Shown here: positions 27,966-37,287 of the stretch, one piece after another
Layout: each line of letters begins with the position of its first letter
How positions within the stretch are numbered: position 1 is the first letter of the stretch
From: an uncultured Collinsella sp.
Lineage (GTDB): Bacteria; Actinomycetota; Coriobacteriia; Coriobacteriales; Coriobacteriaceae
Assembly (NCBI GenBank): GCA_902497025.1
Contig: CABVDJ010000002.1
Location: 1 to 64,000, forward strand
Reading direction: 5' to 3'
Length of the DNA stretch: 64,000 nt
Translations under genes and position numbers: made by a program
Notes under the pieces: generated by a model
Told to the model about the DNA's origin: nothing
Databases searched by the model: none
The model's input: the letters and a program-made list of their open reading frames with translations, nothing else

Positions 27966-28002
27966 GCGCGGGATCCGGGTTGCTGGGTCCCGCGCTTGTT
28001 TT
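27966..28002 (+). terminator. Terminator between nanE and rapZ
   Basis: GCGCGGGATCC pairs with GGGTCCCGCGC (one mismatch), followed by TTGTTTT. A TATACT box at about 27950 lies before it, so it could also act within a rapZ leader, but an end to the sialic acid operon is the simpler reading. Confidence 0.7.
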
Positions 28003-28015
28003 CGGGAGGCAACAC

Positions 28016-28936
28016 ATGCAAAAGGGAGATGCCATGGATGCGGCGGAGCGCTCGGAGCGCATCCCCGATATCGTCATCATCACCGGAATGTCCGGATCAG
28101 GCCGCACACAGGCCATGCACGTGTTCGAGGACATGGGCTATTTTTGCATCGATAACCTGCCTCCGCGTCTCATCGCCCAGCTTGCCGAGCTCGTCGGCAT
28201 CAATACGGGCGTGGGCAGGCATCTCGCCGTCACCTGCGATTTGCGTAGCCAGGGACTGTTTGACGAGTTGCTCGATGCGGTCGCCGCTCTCGAAGAGCGC
28301 GAGATGAGCTGCGACATCGTGTTCCTGGAGGCTTCTGACGAGGTGCTGATTCGTCGCTACAGCGAAAATCGCCGCCGTCATCCCATTGCCAAGCCGGGGG
28401 AGACTACGGCCGATGCCATTCAGCGCGAGCGCCTTCAGCTGCAGGGCGTGCGCGACCGAGCCGATATGATTATCGACACGAGCCGTCTGCGCACCTCTGC
28501 GCTGCGCAACAAGCTGCGTATGGCATTTTCCGAGCTGTCCGACCAGCAGCTTATGGATGTCCACGTGTTCTCGTTTGGCTTTAAGCACGGCATGCCCGTC
28601 GAAGCGGATATTATGATCGACGTCCGCTTCCTGCCCAATCCGTTCTACGATCCCGAGATGCGCACGATGACCGGTCTCGATAAAAAGGTCTCCGATTTTG
28701 TTCTGGACCATCCCAAGACGCAGGAGTTTTGGAAGGCTTGGACACAGCTGCTCGATACGGTCATGCCCGGTTATATCGCGGAGGGTAAGCCGCAGCTTTC
28801 TATCGCCATCGGCTGCACGGGCGGCCAGCACCGCAGCGTTGCCATTGCCGAGGCCACGGCCCGTTACCTGGAAGGCGCTCAGTATCATGTGAGCATCTCC
28901 CACCGCGACCTGTCGCGCGCCAACACGAAGGCATAG
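28016..28936 (+). CDS. rapZ: RapZ/YvcJ-family nucleotide-binding protein
   Basis: A 306-aa P-loop protein. The loop GMSGSGRTQ (residues 24-32) has Arg where Walker A normally has Lys, a substitution also known in actinobacterial members. CIDNLPP, DVRFLPNPF and the C-terminal GCTGGQHRSVA are family signatures. In E. coli RapZ controls amino sugar synthesis through small RNA decay; in Gram-positives its role is less clear. ATG 28016 follows GGGAGG; ATG 28034, after AAGGGAG, is equally plausible. It lies 6 bp before whiA. Confidence 0.9.
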   Translation: MQKGDAMDAAERSERIPDIVIITGMSGSGRTQAMHVFEDMGYFCIDNLPPRLIAQLAELVGINTGVGRHLAVTCDLRSQGLFDELLDAVAALEEREMSCDIVFLEASDEVLIRRYSENRRRHPIAKPGETTADAIQRERLQLQGVRDRADMIIDTSRLRTSALRNKLRMAFSELSDQQLMDVHVFSFGFKHGMPVEADIMIDVRFLPNPFYDPEMRTMTGLDKKVSDFVLDHPKTQEFWKAWTQLLDTVMPGYIAEGKPQLSIAIGCTGGQHRSVAIAEATARYLEGAQYHVSISHRDLSRANTKA

Positions 28937-28942
28937 GCCTGC

Positions 28943-29872
28943 ATGTCGTTTACCGCTGAGGTGCGCGACGAGCTTGCGCGCTGCGAACCCGAATGTGAAT
29001 ACTGCGACTTGTCGACGCTTGCCGCCCTCACGCGCGTGAGCGGTACGCTCTCGCTTACCGGCTCTGGGCGGTATCGTTTGACGGTTGCGACTGAGACGGG
29101 AGCCGTCGCGCGCACGATGATCACGCTGACGCATCGTATCCTTAAGCTCAAAACGGAGTTCACCGTCCGTAAATCTGTATTGCATAAGGTTCGAAACTAC
29201 CTCATCACCTTGCCTGATCAGCCAGACCTGGATAAGGCCTTGGTTCTGCTGGGTATCCTCGAACGTAGGGGAGGACTTGTCGCCGGCGTACCCCGACATA
29301 TCGTTGCCCGTCCTTGCTGTAGACTTGCCTATATCCGCGGCGCGCTCATCGCGGGCGGCTTCGTGGCCGATCCACGCGGCGATTTTCATTTGGAGATTGC
29401 TGTGCAGGGCGAGCAATATGCCAAGGGGCTTTGCGATCTGTTGGAGCAGATTGGGGTCCATGCTCGTGTTAATGCACGGCGGGGGTCATATGCCGTGTAC
29501 ATTAAGAGCGCCGAGGAAATCGAGCATCTATTAAAGCTGATTGGCGCCAAGCGCAGCGTTGCCGAGATTGAGGAGGCGCGCGCGGTCAAGTTGGTTAAGA
29601 ACGATGTGAACCGTCGCGTGAACGCCGAGCTCGCCAACCAGACCAGAAGCGCCGGTGCCGCCCAACATCAGCTTGCGCTTATCGATGAGCTCGAGCAGCG
29701 TGGCCTTCGTGATGCGCTTCCGGATGCCTTGGCGGTCTTTTGCGACCTGCGCGAGCGCTATCCCGATCTGTCGCTGCGTGATTTGGGGGAGATGGCTGAC
29801 CCTCCCTTGTCGAAGTCAGCCCTCTACCATCGTGTTTTACGGCTTGAAAAGCTCATTGAAGCAAACAGGTAG
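28943..29872 (+). CDS. whiA: WhiA-family DNA-binding protein
   Basis: A 309-aa protein with an N-terminal LAGLIDADG-like domain (residues 1-190, including the CCRLAYIRGALIAGG block) and a C-terminal helix-turn-helix (LSLRDLGEMADPPLSKSALYHRVLRL). It opens with the diagnostic SFTAEVRDELAR. WhiA regulates sporulation or division genes in actinobacteria and Bacillus. It is commonly encoded with rapZ and yvcK; yvcK is absent from between the two genes here. Confidence 0.93.
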   Translation: MSFTAEVRDELARCEPECEYCDLSTLAALTRVSGTLSLTGSGRYRLTVATETGAVARTMITLTHRILKLKTEFTVRKSVLHKVRNYLITLPDQPDLDKALVLLGILERRGGLVAGVPRHIVARPCCRLAYIRGALIAGGFVADPRGDFHLEIAVQGEQYAKGLCDLLEQIGVHARVNARRGSYAVYIKSAEEIEHLLKLIGAKRSVAEIEEARAVKLVKNDVNRRVNAELANQTRSAGAAQHQLALIDELEQRGLRDALPDALAVFCDLRERYPDLSLRDLGEMADPPLSKSALYHRVLRLEKLIEANR

Positions 29873-30065
29873 TTTGAAGTAACGACTTATATATGGATTT
29901 AGCTGCTATTTTAGTATTTAAAACGTTTTAACGTAAATTTGATTTTCAATTTCGAGCATTCTCGTGAAATTCAAGTCAAAAAAAAGGTATATTAGGCGAG
30001 TGGTTAGTTTGTGGGCCTCAACGGCGGGCGCTGTAGCTCGCGGGGGCCTTACGAAAGGAGACACA
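29873..30065 (+). promoter_or_regulatory. AT-rich promoter region of gap
   Basis: A 193-bp gap, much AT-richer than its surroundings. An interrupted palindrome AATTTCGAG-CATT-CTCGTGAAATT (29949-29972) is followed by eight A residues and a TATATT box at 29988-29993. The palindrome may be an operator or an upstream promoter element. GAAAGGAGA precedes the start. Confidence 0.5.
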
Positions 30066-31091
30066 ATGGCAGTAAAGGTTGCTATTAACGGCTTCGGTCG
30101 CATCGGTCGTCTGGCTTTCCGTCAGATGTTCGGTCATGAGGGCTCCGAGATCGTCGCTATCAACGACCTCACCTCTCCCGATATGCTCGCTTACCTGCTG
30201 AAGTACGACTCCACGCAGGGCAACTACGCTCGCGATCACGAGGTCGTTGCTGGCGAGGATTCCATCACCGTTGACGGCAAGGAGGTCAAGATCTACAAGG
30301 AGGCCGACGCTAACAACCTGCCTTGGGGCGACCTTGACGTCGACGTCGTTCTCGAGTGCACCGGCTTCTACACCAGCAAGGCTAAGGCTCAGGCCCACAT
30401 CAACGCTGGCGCCAAGAAGGTCGTCATCTCCGCTCCGGCCGGCAGCGATCTGCCCACCATCGTGTACAACGTCAACCATGAGACGCTGACCGCTGAGGAC
30501 AACATCATCTCCGCTGCTTCCTGCACCACCAACTGCCTCGCCCCGATGGCCAAGGGTCTGAACGACTTCGCTCCCATCGTGTCCGGCATCATGACCACCA
30601 TCCACGCCTTCACCGGCGACCAGATGCCGCTCGACGGCCCGCAGCGCAAGGGCAACTTCCGTCGCTCCCGCGCCTGCTCCGAGAACATCGTCCCGAACAC
30701 CACGGGCGCTGCCAAGGCCATCGGCCTGGTTCTCCCCGAGCTCAACGGCAAGCTCATCGGTGCCGCCCAGCGCGTCCCGACGCCGACCGGCTCGCTGACC
30801 AACCTCTACGCCGTCGTTGACAAGAAGGTCACCGTCGACGAGGTCAACGCTGCCATGAAGGCCTACGCCGAGACCATCCCCGAGACCTTCGCCTACAACG
30901 AGGACCAGATCGTCTCCCGCGACATCGTCGGCGAGACCCACGGCTCCATCTTCGACGCCACTCAGACCATGTGCTCTGACCTCGGCAACGGCCAGACCCT
31001 CGTTCAGGTCACCTCTTGGTACGACAACGAGAACTCCTACACCTCTCAGATGGTCCGCACCATCAAGTACTTCGAGAAGTTCGTTGCTTAA
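30066..31091 (+). CDS. gap: Glyceraldehyde-3-phosphate dehydrogenase, type I
   Basis: A 341-aa glycolytic enzyme oxidising glyceraldehyde-3-phosphate to 1,3-bisphosphoglycerate with NAD. NGFGRIGR at residues 8-15 binds the cofactor, SCTTNCLAP near residue 155 carries the catalytic Cys, and WYDNENSYTSQMVRT is near the C-terminus. Codon use is strongly biased to C-ending codons, as expected of a highly expressed gene. ATG 30066 is chosen over the upstream extension because of GAAAGGAGA. A terminator separates it from pgk. Confidence 0.97.
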   Translation: MAVKVAINGFGRIGRLAFRQMFGHEGSEIVAINDLTSPDMLAYLLKYDSTQGNYARDHEVVAGEDSITVDGKEVKIYKEADANNLPWGDLDVDVVLECTGFYTSKAKAQAHINAGAKKVVISAPAGSDLPTIVYNVNHETLTAEDNIISAASCTTNCLAPMAKGLNDFAPIVSGIMTTIHAFTGDQMPLDGPQRKGNFRRSRACSENIVPNTTGAAKAIGLVLPELNGKLIGAAQRVPTPTGSLTNLYAVVDKKVTVDEVNAAMKAYAETIPETFAYNEDQIVSRDIVGETHGSIFDATQTMCSDLGNGQTLVQVTSWYDNENSYTSQMVRTIKYFEKFVA

Positions 31092-31129
31092 TTTAGCTTT
31101 TAGCGAATAGCTCGTTGAGCGTCTAAAGA

Positions 31130-31176
31130 AGGGCGCGGCCTTATAGGGCTTACACCCTAAGGTCGCGCCCTTTTTA
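31130..31176 (+). terminator. Terminator between gap and pgk
   Basis: AAGGGCGCGGCCTTA pairs with TAAGGTCGCGCCCTT (one G-T pair), followed by TTTTTA. This long stem suggests that gap mRNA levels exceed those of pgk. Confidence 0.85.
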
Positions 31177-31231
31177 TAAGAAATCGTCTGCCGTAATGGG
31201 AGGCAGACACGTACGAAAGGTAGAAGCAAAC

Positions 31232-32422
31232 ATGGCCTTTACCAAGAAGACCGTCCGCGACATCGATGTCGACGGAAAGCGCGTTCTCGTCCGCGTTGAC
31301 TTTAACGTGCCTATCAAGGATGGCGTCGTTGGCGACACCACCCGTATCAAGGCTGCCCTGCCCACCATCAACTACCTCGTTGAGCACAACGCTCGCGTCA
31401 TCCTCATGAGCCACCTCGGCCGTCCCGAGGGCACCGGCTTCCAGCCCGAGCTGTCCCTCGAGCCCGTCGCCAAGAAGCTCGCTGAGCTCTCTGGTCTCGA
31501 CGTTGCCTTTGTCGCTGACACCTACGGCGAGAAGGCTGCTGAGGCTGTCGCCGCCGTCGAGCCGGGTAAGGTCCTCGTTCTCGAGAACGTCCGTTTTGAC
31601 AAGCGCGAGAAGAAGAACGATCCCGAGATCGCCAAGAAGCTCGCTTCCTATGGTGACGTCTTCGTTCTCGATGCCTTCGGCACCGCTCACCGCGCCCAGG
31701 GTTCCGTCGTGGGCCCCGCCGCTTACCTGCCTGCCGTCGCCGGCTTCTTGCTCGAGAAGGAGGTCGACACGCTGACCGGCATCTTCGCCGAGCCCGAGCG
31801 CCCCTTCGTCGCCATCGTCGGCGGTTCCAAGGTTTCCTCCAAGATCGGCGTTCTCGATCACCTCATCGACTCCGCTGACACCCTGATCATCGGTGGCGGC
31901 ATGGCCTACACCTTCTTCCTGGCTCAGGGCCTGTCCGTTGGTCAGTCCCTCAAGGAAGAGGACTGGGTCGAGCGCGCCGGCGAGATGCTCAAGAAGGCCG
32001 AGGAGAAGGGTGTCAAGATCCTACTCCCCATCGACAACCGTGTTGCCGATCACTTTGGCGAGGACGCTGTCCCCGAGGTTGTTGCTTCCGACGCTATCCC
32101 CGACGATCGTGAGGGTATGGACATCGGTCCCAAGACCGAGGAGCTCTATGCCGAGGCTGTCAAGGGCGCCAAGACCGTGTTCTGGAACGGCCCCATGGGC
32201 GTCTTCGAGTTTGACAACTTTGCTCACGGCACCCAGGCTATCGCCGAGGCTCTCGCCGAGGCTGACTGCACCTCGATCATCGGCGGTGGTGACTCTGTCG
32301 CAGCTGTCAACAAGTTCAACCTGGCCGACAAGATGAGCTGGATCTCCACCGGTGGTGGCGCTTCCATGGAGCTCGTCGAGGGTAAGGCCCTGCCCGGAGT
32401 GGAGGCGCTTCTCGATGCCTAA
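31232..32422 (+). CDS. pgk: Phosphoglycerate kinase
   Basis: A 396-aa two-domain kinase making ATP from 1,3-bisphosphoglycerate. RVDFNVPI at residues 21-28, MSHLGRPEG near 60, VGPAAYLPAVAGFLLEKE near 160-180, and the nucleotide site FWNGPMGVFE plus IIGGGDSVAA in the C-domain are all present. The stop overlaps tpiA by 8 bp. ATG 31232 follows GAAAGG. Confidence 0.97.
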   Translation: MAFTKKTVRDIDVDGKRVLVRVDFNVPIKDGVVGDTTRIKAALPTINYLVEHNARVILMSHLGRPEGTGFQPELSLEPVAKKLAELSGLDVAFVADTYGEKAAEAVAAVEPGKVLVLENVRFDKREKKNDPEIAKKLASYGDVFVLDAFGTAHRAQGSVVGPAAYLPAVAGFLLEKEVDTLTGIFAEPERPFVAIVGGSKVSSKIGVLDHLIDSADTLIIGGGMAYTFFLAQGLSVGQSLKEEDWVERAGEMLKKAEEKGVKILLPIDNRVADHFGEDAVPEVVASDAIPDDREGMDIGPKTEELYAEAVKGAKTVFWNGPMGVFEFDNFAHGTQAIAEALAEADCTSIIGGGDSVAAVNKFNLADKMSWISTGGGASMELVEGKALPGVEALLDA

Positions 32423-33182
32423 TCGCACCCTTCTTATCGCTGGTAACTGGAAGATGAACAACGACGTCGCCGAGGCCGCCAAGCTCGCCGACGAGCTGGC
32501 TCAGGCTCTGCCCGAGGTTCCGGCTGGCGTCGAGGTGCTCGTCTGCCCTCCGACCATCGACATCACCACGGTTCATGACCGCATTCAGGCTGCCCCCATC
32601 GCCCTCGGTGCACAGAACGTGTACTGGGAGGCCAAGGGTGCCTTCACCGGTGAGTCTTCTTGCGACATGCTCAAGTCCGCTGGCTGCACCTACTGCATCA
32701 TCGGTCACTCCGAGCGTCGTGACTACTTCCACGAGACCGACGAGGATCAGAACAAGAAGGCTAAGGCTCTCGTTTCCGCCGGTCTTGTTCCCGTCTTCTG
32801 CTGCGGCGAGTCCCTCGAGGTCCGCGAGGCTGGCACCTATGTCGAGCACGTCGTGAACCAGGTCAAGGCTGGCCTTGCTGGCCTTGAGATCACCTGCCCC
32901 AAGCAGGTCGTCGTCGCCTACGAGCCCATCTGGGCCATCGGCACAGGCAAGACCGCTACCGCCGAGGACGCTCAGGAGGTCTGCGGCGCTATCCGTGAGA
33001 CCCTCAAGGAGATGTTCGGCGAGGAGCTCGCCAACGGCATCCGCGTGCTGTATGGCGGTTCCGCCAAGCCCGGCAACATCGCCGAGCTCGTCGCCAAGCC
33101 CGACGTTGACGGCGCCCTCGTGGGCGGCGCTTCGCTCAAGGCTGCCGACTTCGCCTCTATGGTCGTCAAGGCAGGCGAGTAG
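32415..33182 (+). CDS. tpiA: Triosephosphate isomerase
   Basis: A 255-aa TIM barrel interconverting dihydroxyacetone phosphate and glyceraldehyde-3-phosphate. Catalytic Lys is in NWKMN (residues 11-15), His in IIGHSERR near 98, Glu in AYEPIWAIGTGK near 170, and the phosphate loop is YGGSAKPGN. Start ATG 32415 lies inside the pgk end, so translation is coupled. gpmI follows 5 bp later. Confidence 0.97.
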   Translation: MPNRTLLIAGNWKMNNDVAEAAKLADELAQALPEVPAGVEVLVCPPTIDITTVHDRIQAAPIALGAQNVYWEAKGAFTGESSCDMLKSAGCTYCIIGHSERRDYFHETDEDQNKKAKALVSAGLVPVFCCGESLEVREAGTYVEHVVNQVKAGLAGLEITCPKQVVVAYEPIWAIGTGKTATAEDAQEVCGAIRETLKEMFGEELANGIRVLYGGSAKPGNIAELVAKPDVDGALVGGASLKAADFASMVVKAGE

Positions 33183-33187
33183 GACAT

Positions 33188-34741
33188 ATGGCACAACGTC
33201 ATCTTCCTGCACTCCTGATCATCATGGATGGTTGCGGCCTTGCTCCGGCCGATGGCGAGAACGCCGTCGCCGCTGCCAAGACGCCCTTCCTTGATAGCCT
33301 GTACGAGAAGTACCCCCACACCACGCTCGGCGCTTCGGGCGAGGACGTGGGCCTTCCCGACGGCCAGATGGGCAACTCCGAGGTGGGTCACCTCAACATC
33401 GGTGCCGGCCGCATCGTGTTCCAGGAGCTTTCGCGCATCAACAATGCCATCAAGGACGGCTCCATCGCCAAGAACGAGGTTTTTGTCAAGGCTATGGACG
33501 ATGTCAAGGCTGACGGCAAGACTCTTCACCTCATGGGCCTTATGAGCCCTGGCGGTGTTCATTCTCACATGAACCACGTCGAGGCTCTGGTCAAGATGGC
33601 TGCCGAGCACGGTGTCAAGACCGTTCGCGTCCACGCCTTCATGGATGGCCGCGACGTTGACCCGCAGTCCGGCGCTGGCTACATGAGTGAGTTCTGCGCC
33701 TTCCTGGCTAAGATCTCCGAGGAGACCGGTTGCGACGCTCGCGTTGCCACCGTCTCGGGCCGTTATTGGGCCATGGACCGCGACAACCGTTGGGAGCGCA
33801 TCCAGCGTGCCTACGACGTCATGGTCAACGCGTCCGATGCCGATGTCGACCCCGTTGCCGGTATCAAGGCCTACTACGAGAAGGATCCGCGCGGCGACGA
33901 GTTCGTCGAGCCCTTCGCTGCCCACAACGAGGGCATCCATGAGGGCGACGCGGCCATCTTCTTCAACTTCCGTCCCGACCGCGCTCGTCAGATGACCCGC
34001 GTGTTCACGGACAAGGAGTTCGACGGCTTTGAGCGCGAGCAGATCAAGCTTTCGCACTTTGTGACGATGACCGAGTACGATCCGACGTTTGACGTCGAGG
34101 TCGCCTTCCCCAAGACGTTCCCCGAGAACGTTCTGGCCGACGTTATCGCCGCCAATGGCCTGAAGCAGCTGCACACCGCCGAGACCGAGAAGTACGCCCA
34201 CGTGACGTTCTTCCTCAACGGCGGCATCGAGGAGCCCAAGGAGGGCGAGGAGCGCGTGCTCGTCGCTTCCCCCAAGGTCGCTACCTACGATCTGCAGCCT
34301 GAGATGAGCGCTCCCGAGGTTACCGAGAAGCTCGTCGCCGCCATCAACGAGGATCGCGCTGATTTCTACATCGTGAACTTCGCGAACTGCGACATGGTTG
34401 GTCACACCGGTGTCTTCGACGCCGCCGTTAAGGCCGTCGAGGCTGTTGACGATGCCCTGTCCAAGGTTGTCCCGGCGATTCTCGCCAAGGGCGGCTTTGC
34501 GCTGATTACCGCCGACCACGGCAATGCCGATCACATGTTTGACGTTGCTTCCGACGGTTCTAAGCATCCGTTCACTGCTCACACCACCAACCGTGTGCCG
34601 TTCATCATCGTTGATGAGAAGGCCAAGCTCACCGGTATCGAGGACGGCCGTCTTTCCGATATCGCTCCGACCATGCTCACCATGGCTGGTATTGAGCCTT
34701 CCGCCGAGATGACGGGTCGCGTGCTCGCCACCGAGGCCTAA
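33188..34741 (+). CDS. gpmI: 2,3-bisphosphoglycerate-independent phosphoglycerate mutase
   Basis: A 517-aa metalloenzyme (alkaline phosphatase superfamily) interconverting 3- and 2-phosphoglycerate. MDGCG at residues 13-17 supplies a metal ligand, QMGNSEVGHLNIGAGR near 60-75 the phosphoserine, and MDGRDVDP, FNFRPDRARQ and TADHGNADHM the remaining substrate and metal sites. It completes a gap-pgk-tpiA-gpmI run. The length is typical. Confidence 0.97.
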   Translation: MAQRHLPALLIIMDGCGLAPADGENAVAAAKTPFLDSLYEKYPHTTLGASGEDVGLPDGQMGNSEVGHLNIGAGRIVFQELSRINNAIKDGSIAKNEVFVKAMDDVKADGKTLHLMGLMSPGGVHSHMNHVEALVKMAAEHGVKTVRVHAFMDGRDVDPQSGAGYMSEFCAFLAKISEETGCDARVATVSGRYWAMDRDNRWERIQRAYDVMVNASDADVDPVAGIKAYYEKDPRGDEFVEPFAAHNEGIHEGDAAIFFNFRPDRARQMTRVFTDKEFDGFEREQIKLSHFVTMTEYDPTFDVEVAFPKTFPENVLADVIAANGLKQLHTAETEKYAHVTFFLNGGIEEPKEGEERVLVASPKVATYDLQPEMSAPEVTEKLVAAINEDRADFYIVNFANCDMVGHTGVFDAAVKAVEAVDDALSKVVPAILAKGGFALITADHGNADHMFDVASDGSKHPFTAHTTNRVPFIIVDEKAKLTGIEDGRLSDIAPTMLTMAGIEPSAEMTGRVLATEA

Positions 34742-34766
34742 TAGAAAACAAATACCGTTTTCTAGT

Positions 34767-34803
34767 AAGGGGGTTGTCCACGACTGGACAATCCCCTTTT
34801 TAA
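34767..34803 (+). terminator. Terminator of the glycolytic operon
   Basis: AAGGGGGTTGTCCA pairs with TGGACAATCCCCTT around a CGAC loop and runs into five T residues. Confidence 0.92.
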
Positions 34804-34905
34804 TATTTCTGCCATTTCTGCCCCATACCTAAATGGCGGGTGGGGGAGTGCTGGGGGTTGTGGTACAGTACTGGAGTTTGAACTGTTCTATTAAGGAGCT
34901 TATCT

Positions 34906-35160
34906 ATGGGTCCGTTCCAGATTCTTCTGTTTGTCGTTTGGGCTGTCTCTGCCGTGGCGCTGACGATTCTCGTCCTGATGCATTCCGGTAAGGGTACCGG
35001 CGTTTCGGATATGATTGCTAGCTCGCTGTATAACTCCAGCTCTGCCACAGGCGTTATGGAACAGAACCTCGACCGCCTGACCGTCATCATGGCTGTCGTG
35101 TTTGCCGTGTGCGTCGTGCTGTGCATGTTCTTCTTCCCGCAGGGCATCGTCGGCTACTAA
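34906..35160 (+). CDS. secG: Preprotein translocase subunit SecG
   Basis: An 84-aa membrane protein of the SecYEG channel with two hydrophobic segments (about residues 4-25 and 58-78) flanking the LMHSGKGTGVSDM region typical of SecG. Start follows AAGGAG. It stands alone between two terminators. The order glycolytic genes then secG is a common actinobacterial arrangement. Confidence 0.93.
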   Translation: MGPFQILLFVVWAVSAVALTILVLMHSGKGTGVSDMIASSLYNSSSATGVMEQNLDRLTVIMAVVFAVCVVLCMFFFPQGIVGY

Positions 35161-35181
35161 GCACGAGCCGCATAAATATTC

Positions 35182-35214
35182 AAAAAGGGTCCCGTAAGTG
35201 CGGGACCCTTTTTG
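35182..35214 (+). terminator. Terminator of secG
   Basis: AAAAAGGGTCCCG pairs with CGGGACCCTTTTT around a six-base loop; the run of T residues is complete. Confidence 0.92.
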
Positions 35215-35454
35215 TTTACATATTTGTAACAGAGTCAAAATATCCTCACATACTTCGCCCAACTAAAGAAATTCTCGACCGTTAACCGGAATTAGCCCCA
35301 AATCGTGTATAAAATGCGCTACTGTATTGCAAAACGTTGGTCCGTTGTGCATAACCAGCCATAGCAGCGGGCGGCGTTTTGATGGTTCGGATCGGATTGT
35401 TTCGACATGTGTCCGACTGAACATTTCTTTGACCTATCTCATAAGGAGGATGGC
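35215..35454 (+). promoter_or_regulatory. Leader of the second peptide importer
   Basis: A 240-bp gap. A TATAAA box at 35308-35313 is a reasonable -10 element, without a good -35 match, and about 140 nt of leader follow. AAGGAGG sits 7 bp before the gene start. No convincing operator or riboswitch was recognised. Confidence 0.4.
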
Positions 35455-37131
35455 ATGGCTGATTCTATGTTCCACCAGCCCGTTATGGGTCGTCGCGCCT
35501 TTGTTGGCGGCACCCTTGCTGCGAGCTCCATGGCTTTTCTTGCCGCATGCGGCAAGAAGGGTGGCGACGCTTCCGGTTCTGAGTCCGGTTCGACGCTGAA
35601 CTTCTACATCAACAACCCGGTCTGCATCGACCCCTACAATGTCCAGGAGGACCAGGGCACTCAGGTCGAGTACCAGCTCTTTGACGCTCTGACCTCTTAT
35701 GACGCCGAGAAGGGCGAGATCGTTCCGCTGGCTTGCGAGTCCTTCGAGGCCAACGACGACGCCACCGAGTTCACCTTCAAGATCAAGAAGGCCAAGTTCC
35801 ACAACGGTGACGACGTTACCTCCAAGTCCTTCAAGCTCGGTTGGGAGCGTCTGGTCAACACCAAGTCGGCCATCGCTACCGAGTACGGCCCTTCCGAGGT
35901 CTCCTATCACCTTTCCATGGTCGAGGGCTATGACGATCTGCTTGCCGGTAACGCCACCGAGCTCAGCGGTGTTACCTGCCCCGACGATGAGACCCTCGTC
36001 GTCAAGCTGTCTTCCGCTTACGCCGACTTCCCCTTCGTCGCGTCTCACCCGGCTCTGGCCCCGGTTCCCGAGTGCGCCGAGTCCGATGCCAAGAGCTTCT
36101 ATCTTGCACCGGTCGGTAACGGCCCGTTCATGATGGACGGCAAGTGGGAGGATGGTCAGGAGATCAACCTCAAGAAGTTCGACGATTACTATGGCGACAA
36201 GGCCAAGATCGATGGCATCCACTTCCAGGTCATCAAGGACATGGAGACCGCTTACAAGGAGTTCCAGGCCGGTAACCTCGATGTCTGCGACGTTCCCGTT
36301 GCTCAGATCGATGCCGCCAAGAAGGATCGCGGCGTGTCCAAGGACGGCTACACCATGGGTGACGGCGAGCGCATGCTGCTCGGCGCCGAGCCTTCCACGT
36401 ACTATCTGACCTGCAACACCACGGCCGAGCCGTTCAACAACGCCGACCTGCGCAGGGGCATCTCCCTGGCCATTAACCGTGAGACCATCTGCAAGACCAT
36501 CTTCAAGGGTACCCGTACCCCCGCCGACGGCATTGTCCCTCCGGGCATCGATGGCTACAAGGAGGGCGCATGGGAGTTCTGCGCCTACGACGTCGACAAG
36601 GCTAACGAGTACCTCGACAAGGTCGCTCCTGCCGGTGCTAACGGTGACCGTGGCATTAACGTGACTCTGTCCTACAACCAGGACGGTGGCCACAAGGAGA
36701 TCATGGAGTCCATCATCGGCGACCTCGCCAAGGTTGGCGTTACCGCTGTCTCCGATACCCCCGAGTGGTCTGCCCTGCTCGAGCAGTATCAGAACTTCAA
36801 CTATCAGTTCGGTCGTCTGGGTTGGATTGCCGACTACCCGATCATGGACAACTTCCTGTATCCGCTGTTCCACTCTGACTCCCTCGGTGGCGACAACCGC
36901 TCTGGTTACAACAACCCCGAGTTCGACGCCAAGGTCGACGAGGCTCGCACTACGGTTGACGACGAGGAGCGCGTCGCTAAGATGCAGGAGGCCGACGCAA
37001 TGGTCGCTGCCGACTGCCCGGTCATCCCGGTGATGTTCTACACGCACACCATCGTCGGCTCCGATCGCATCAAGCACCTCTATGTCGATCCGCAGAAGCA
37101 TGCCGAGCTGGGTACCGCTGAGCTCGCCTAA
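35455..37131 (+). CDS. Oligopeptide ABC transporter substrate-binding lipoprotein (OppA-like)
   Basis: A 558-aa binding protein. The N-terminus has GRRAFVGG, twin-arginine-like, and lipobox LAAC near residue 36. The body shows the family-5 motif FTFKIKKAKFHNGDDVTSKSF and the C-terminal hinge region LGWIADYPIMDNFLYPLF typical of OppA proteins. Unlike the first importer, no catabolic genes follow, so peptide uptake for nutrition is likely. ATG 35455 is used because ATAAGGAGGATGGC precedes it. Confidence 0.88.
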   Translation: MADSMFHQPVMGRRAFVGGTLAASSMAFLAACGKKGGDASGSESGSTLNFYINNPVCIDPYNVQEDQGTQVEYQLFDALTSYDAEKGEIVPLACESFEANDDATEFTFKIKKAKFHNGDDVTSKSFKLGWERLVNTKSAIATEYGPSEVSYHLSMVEGYDDLLAGNATELSGVTCPDDETLVVKLSSAYADFPFVASHPALAPVPECAESDAKSFYLAPVGNGPFMMDGKWEDGQEINLKKFDDYYGDKAKIDGIHFQVIKDMETAYKEFQAGNLDVCDVPVAQIDAAKKDRGVSKDGYTMGDGERMLLGAEPSTYYLTCNTTAEPFNNADLRRGISLAINRETICKTIFKGTRTPADGIVPPGIDGYKEGAWEFCAYDVDKANEYLDKVAPAGANGDRGINVTLSYNQDGGHKEIMESIIGDLAKVGVTAVSDTPEWSALLEQYQNFNYQFGRLGWIADYPIMDNFLYPLFHSDSLGGDNRSGYNNPEFDAKVDEARTTVDDEERVAKMQEADAMVAADCPVIPVMFYTHTIVGSDRIKHLYVDPQKHAELGTAELA

Positions 37132-37227
37132 GAGTTTGCAGCTTCCGTGAGGGTCAAGTATTTACGTAGACCTCATGGGAAACATACAGTTCTCCCTAAC
37201 CTGGGGTAAACTGGCTGATGGTAATTT

Positions 37228-37260
37228 TGGGATGCCGGTCTGGCGATCGGCATCCCATTT
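37228..37260 (+). terminator. Attenuating hairpin after the OppA-like gene
   Basis: A perfect 10-bp stem (TGGGATGCCG / CGGCATCCCA) is followed by TTTAGGTT, between the lipoprotein and permease genes, the same position as the hairpin in the sialic acid operon. Confidence 0.65.
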
Positions 37261-37287
37261 AGGTTAATCCCTAGATAGGGGAGTGGT

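Noticed and set aside
28016..28111. Arg in the RapZ Walker A loop as an inactivating change
   Set aside because: Actinobacterial RapZ proteins commonly have Arg or similar changes at this place, so it is not special to this genome.
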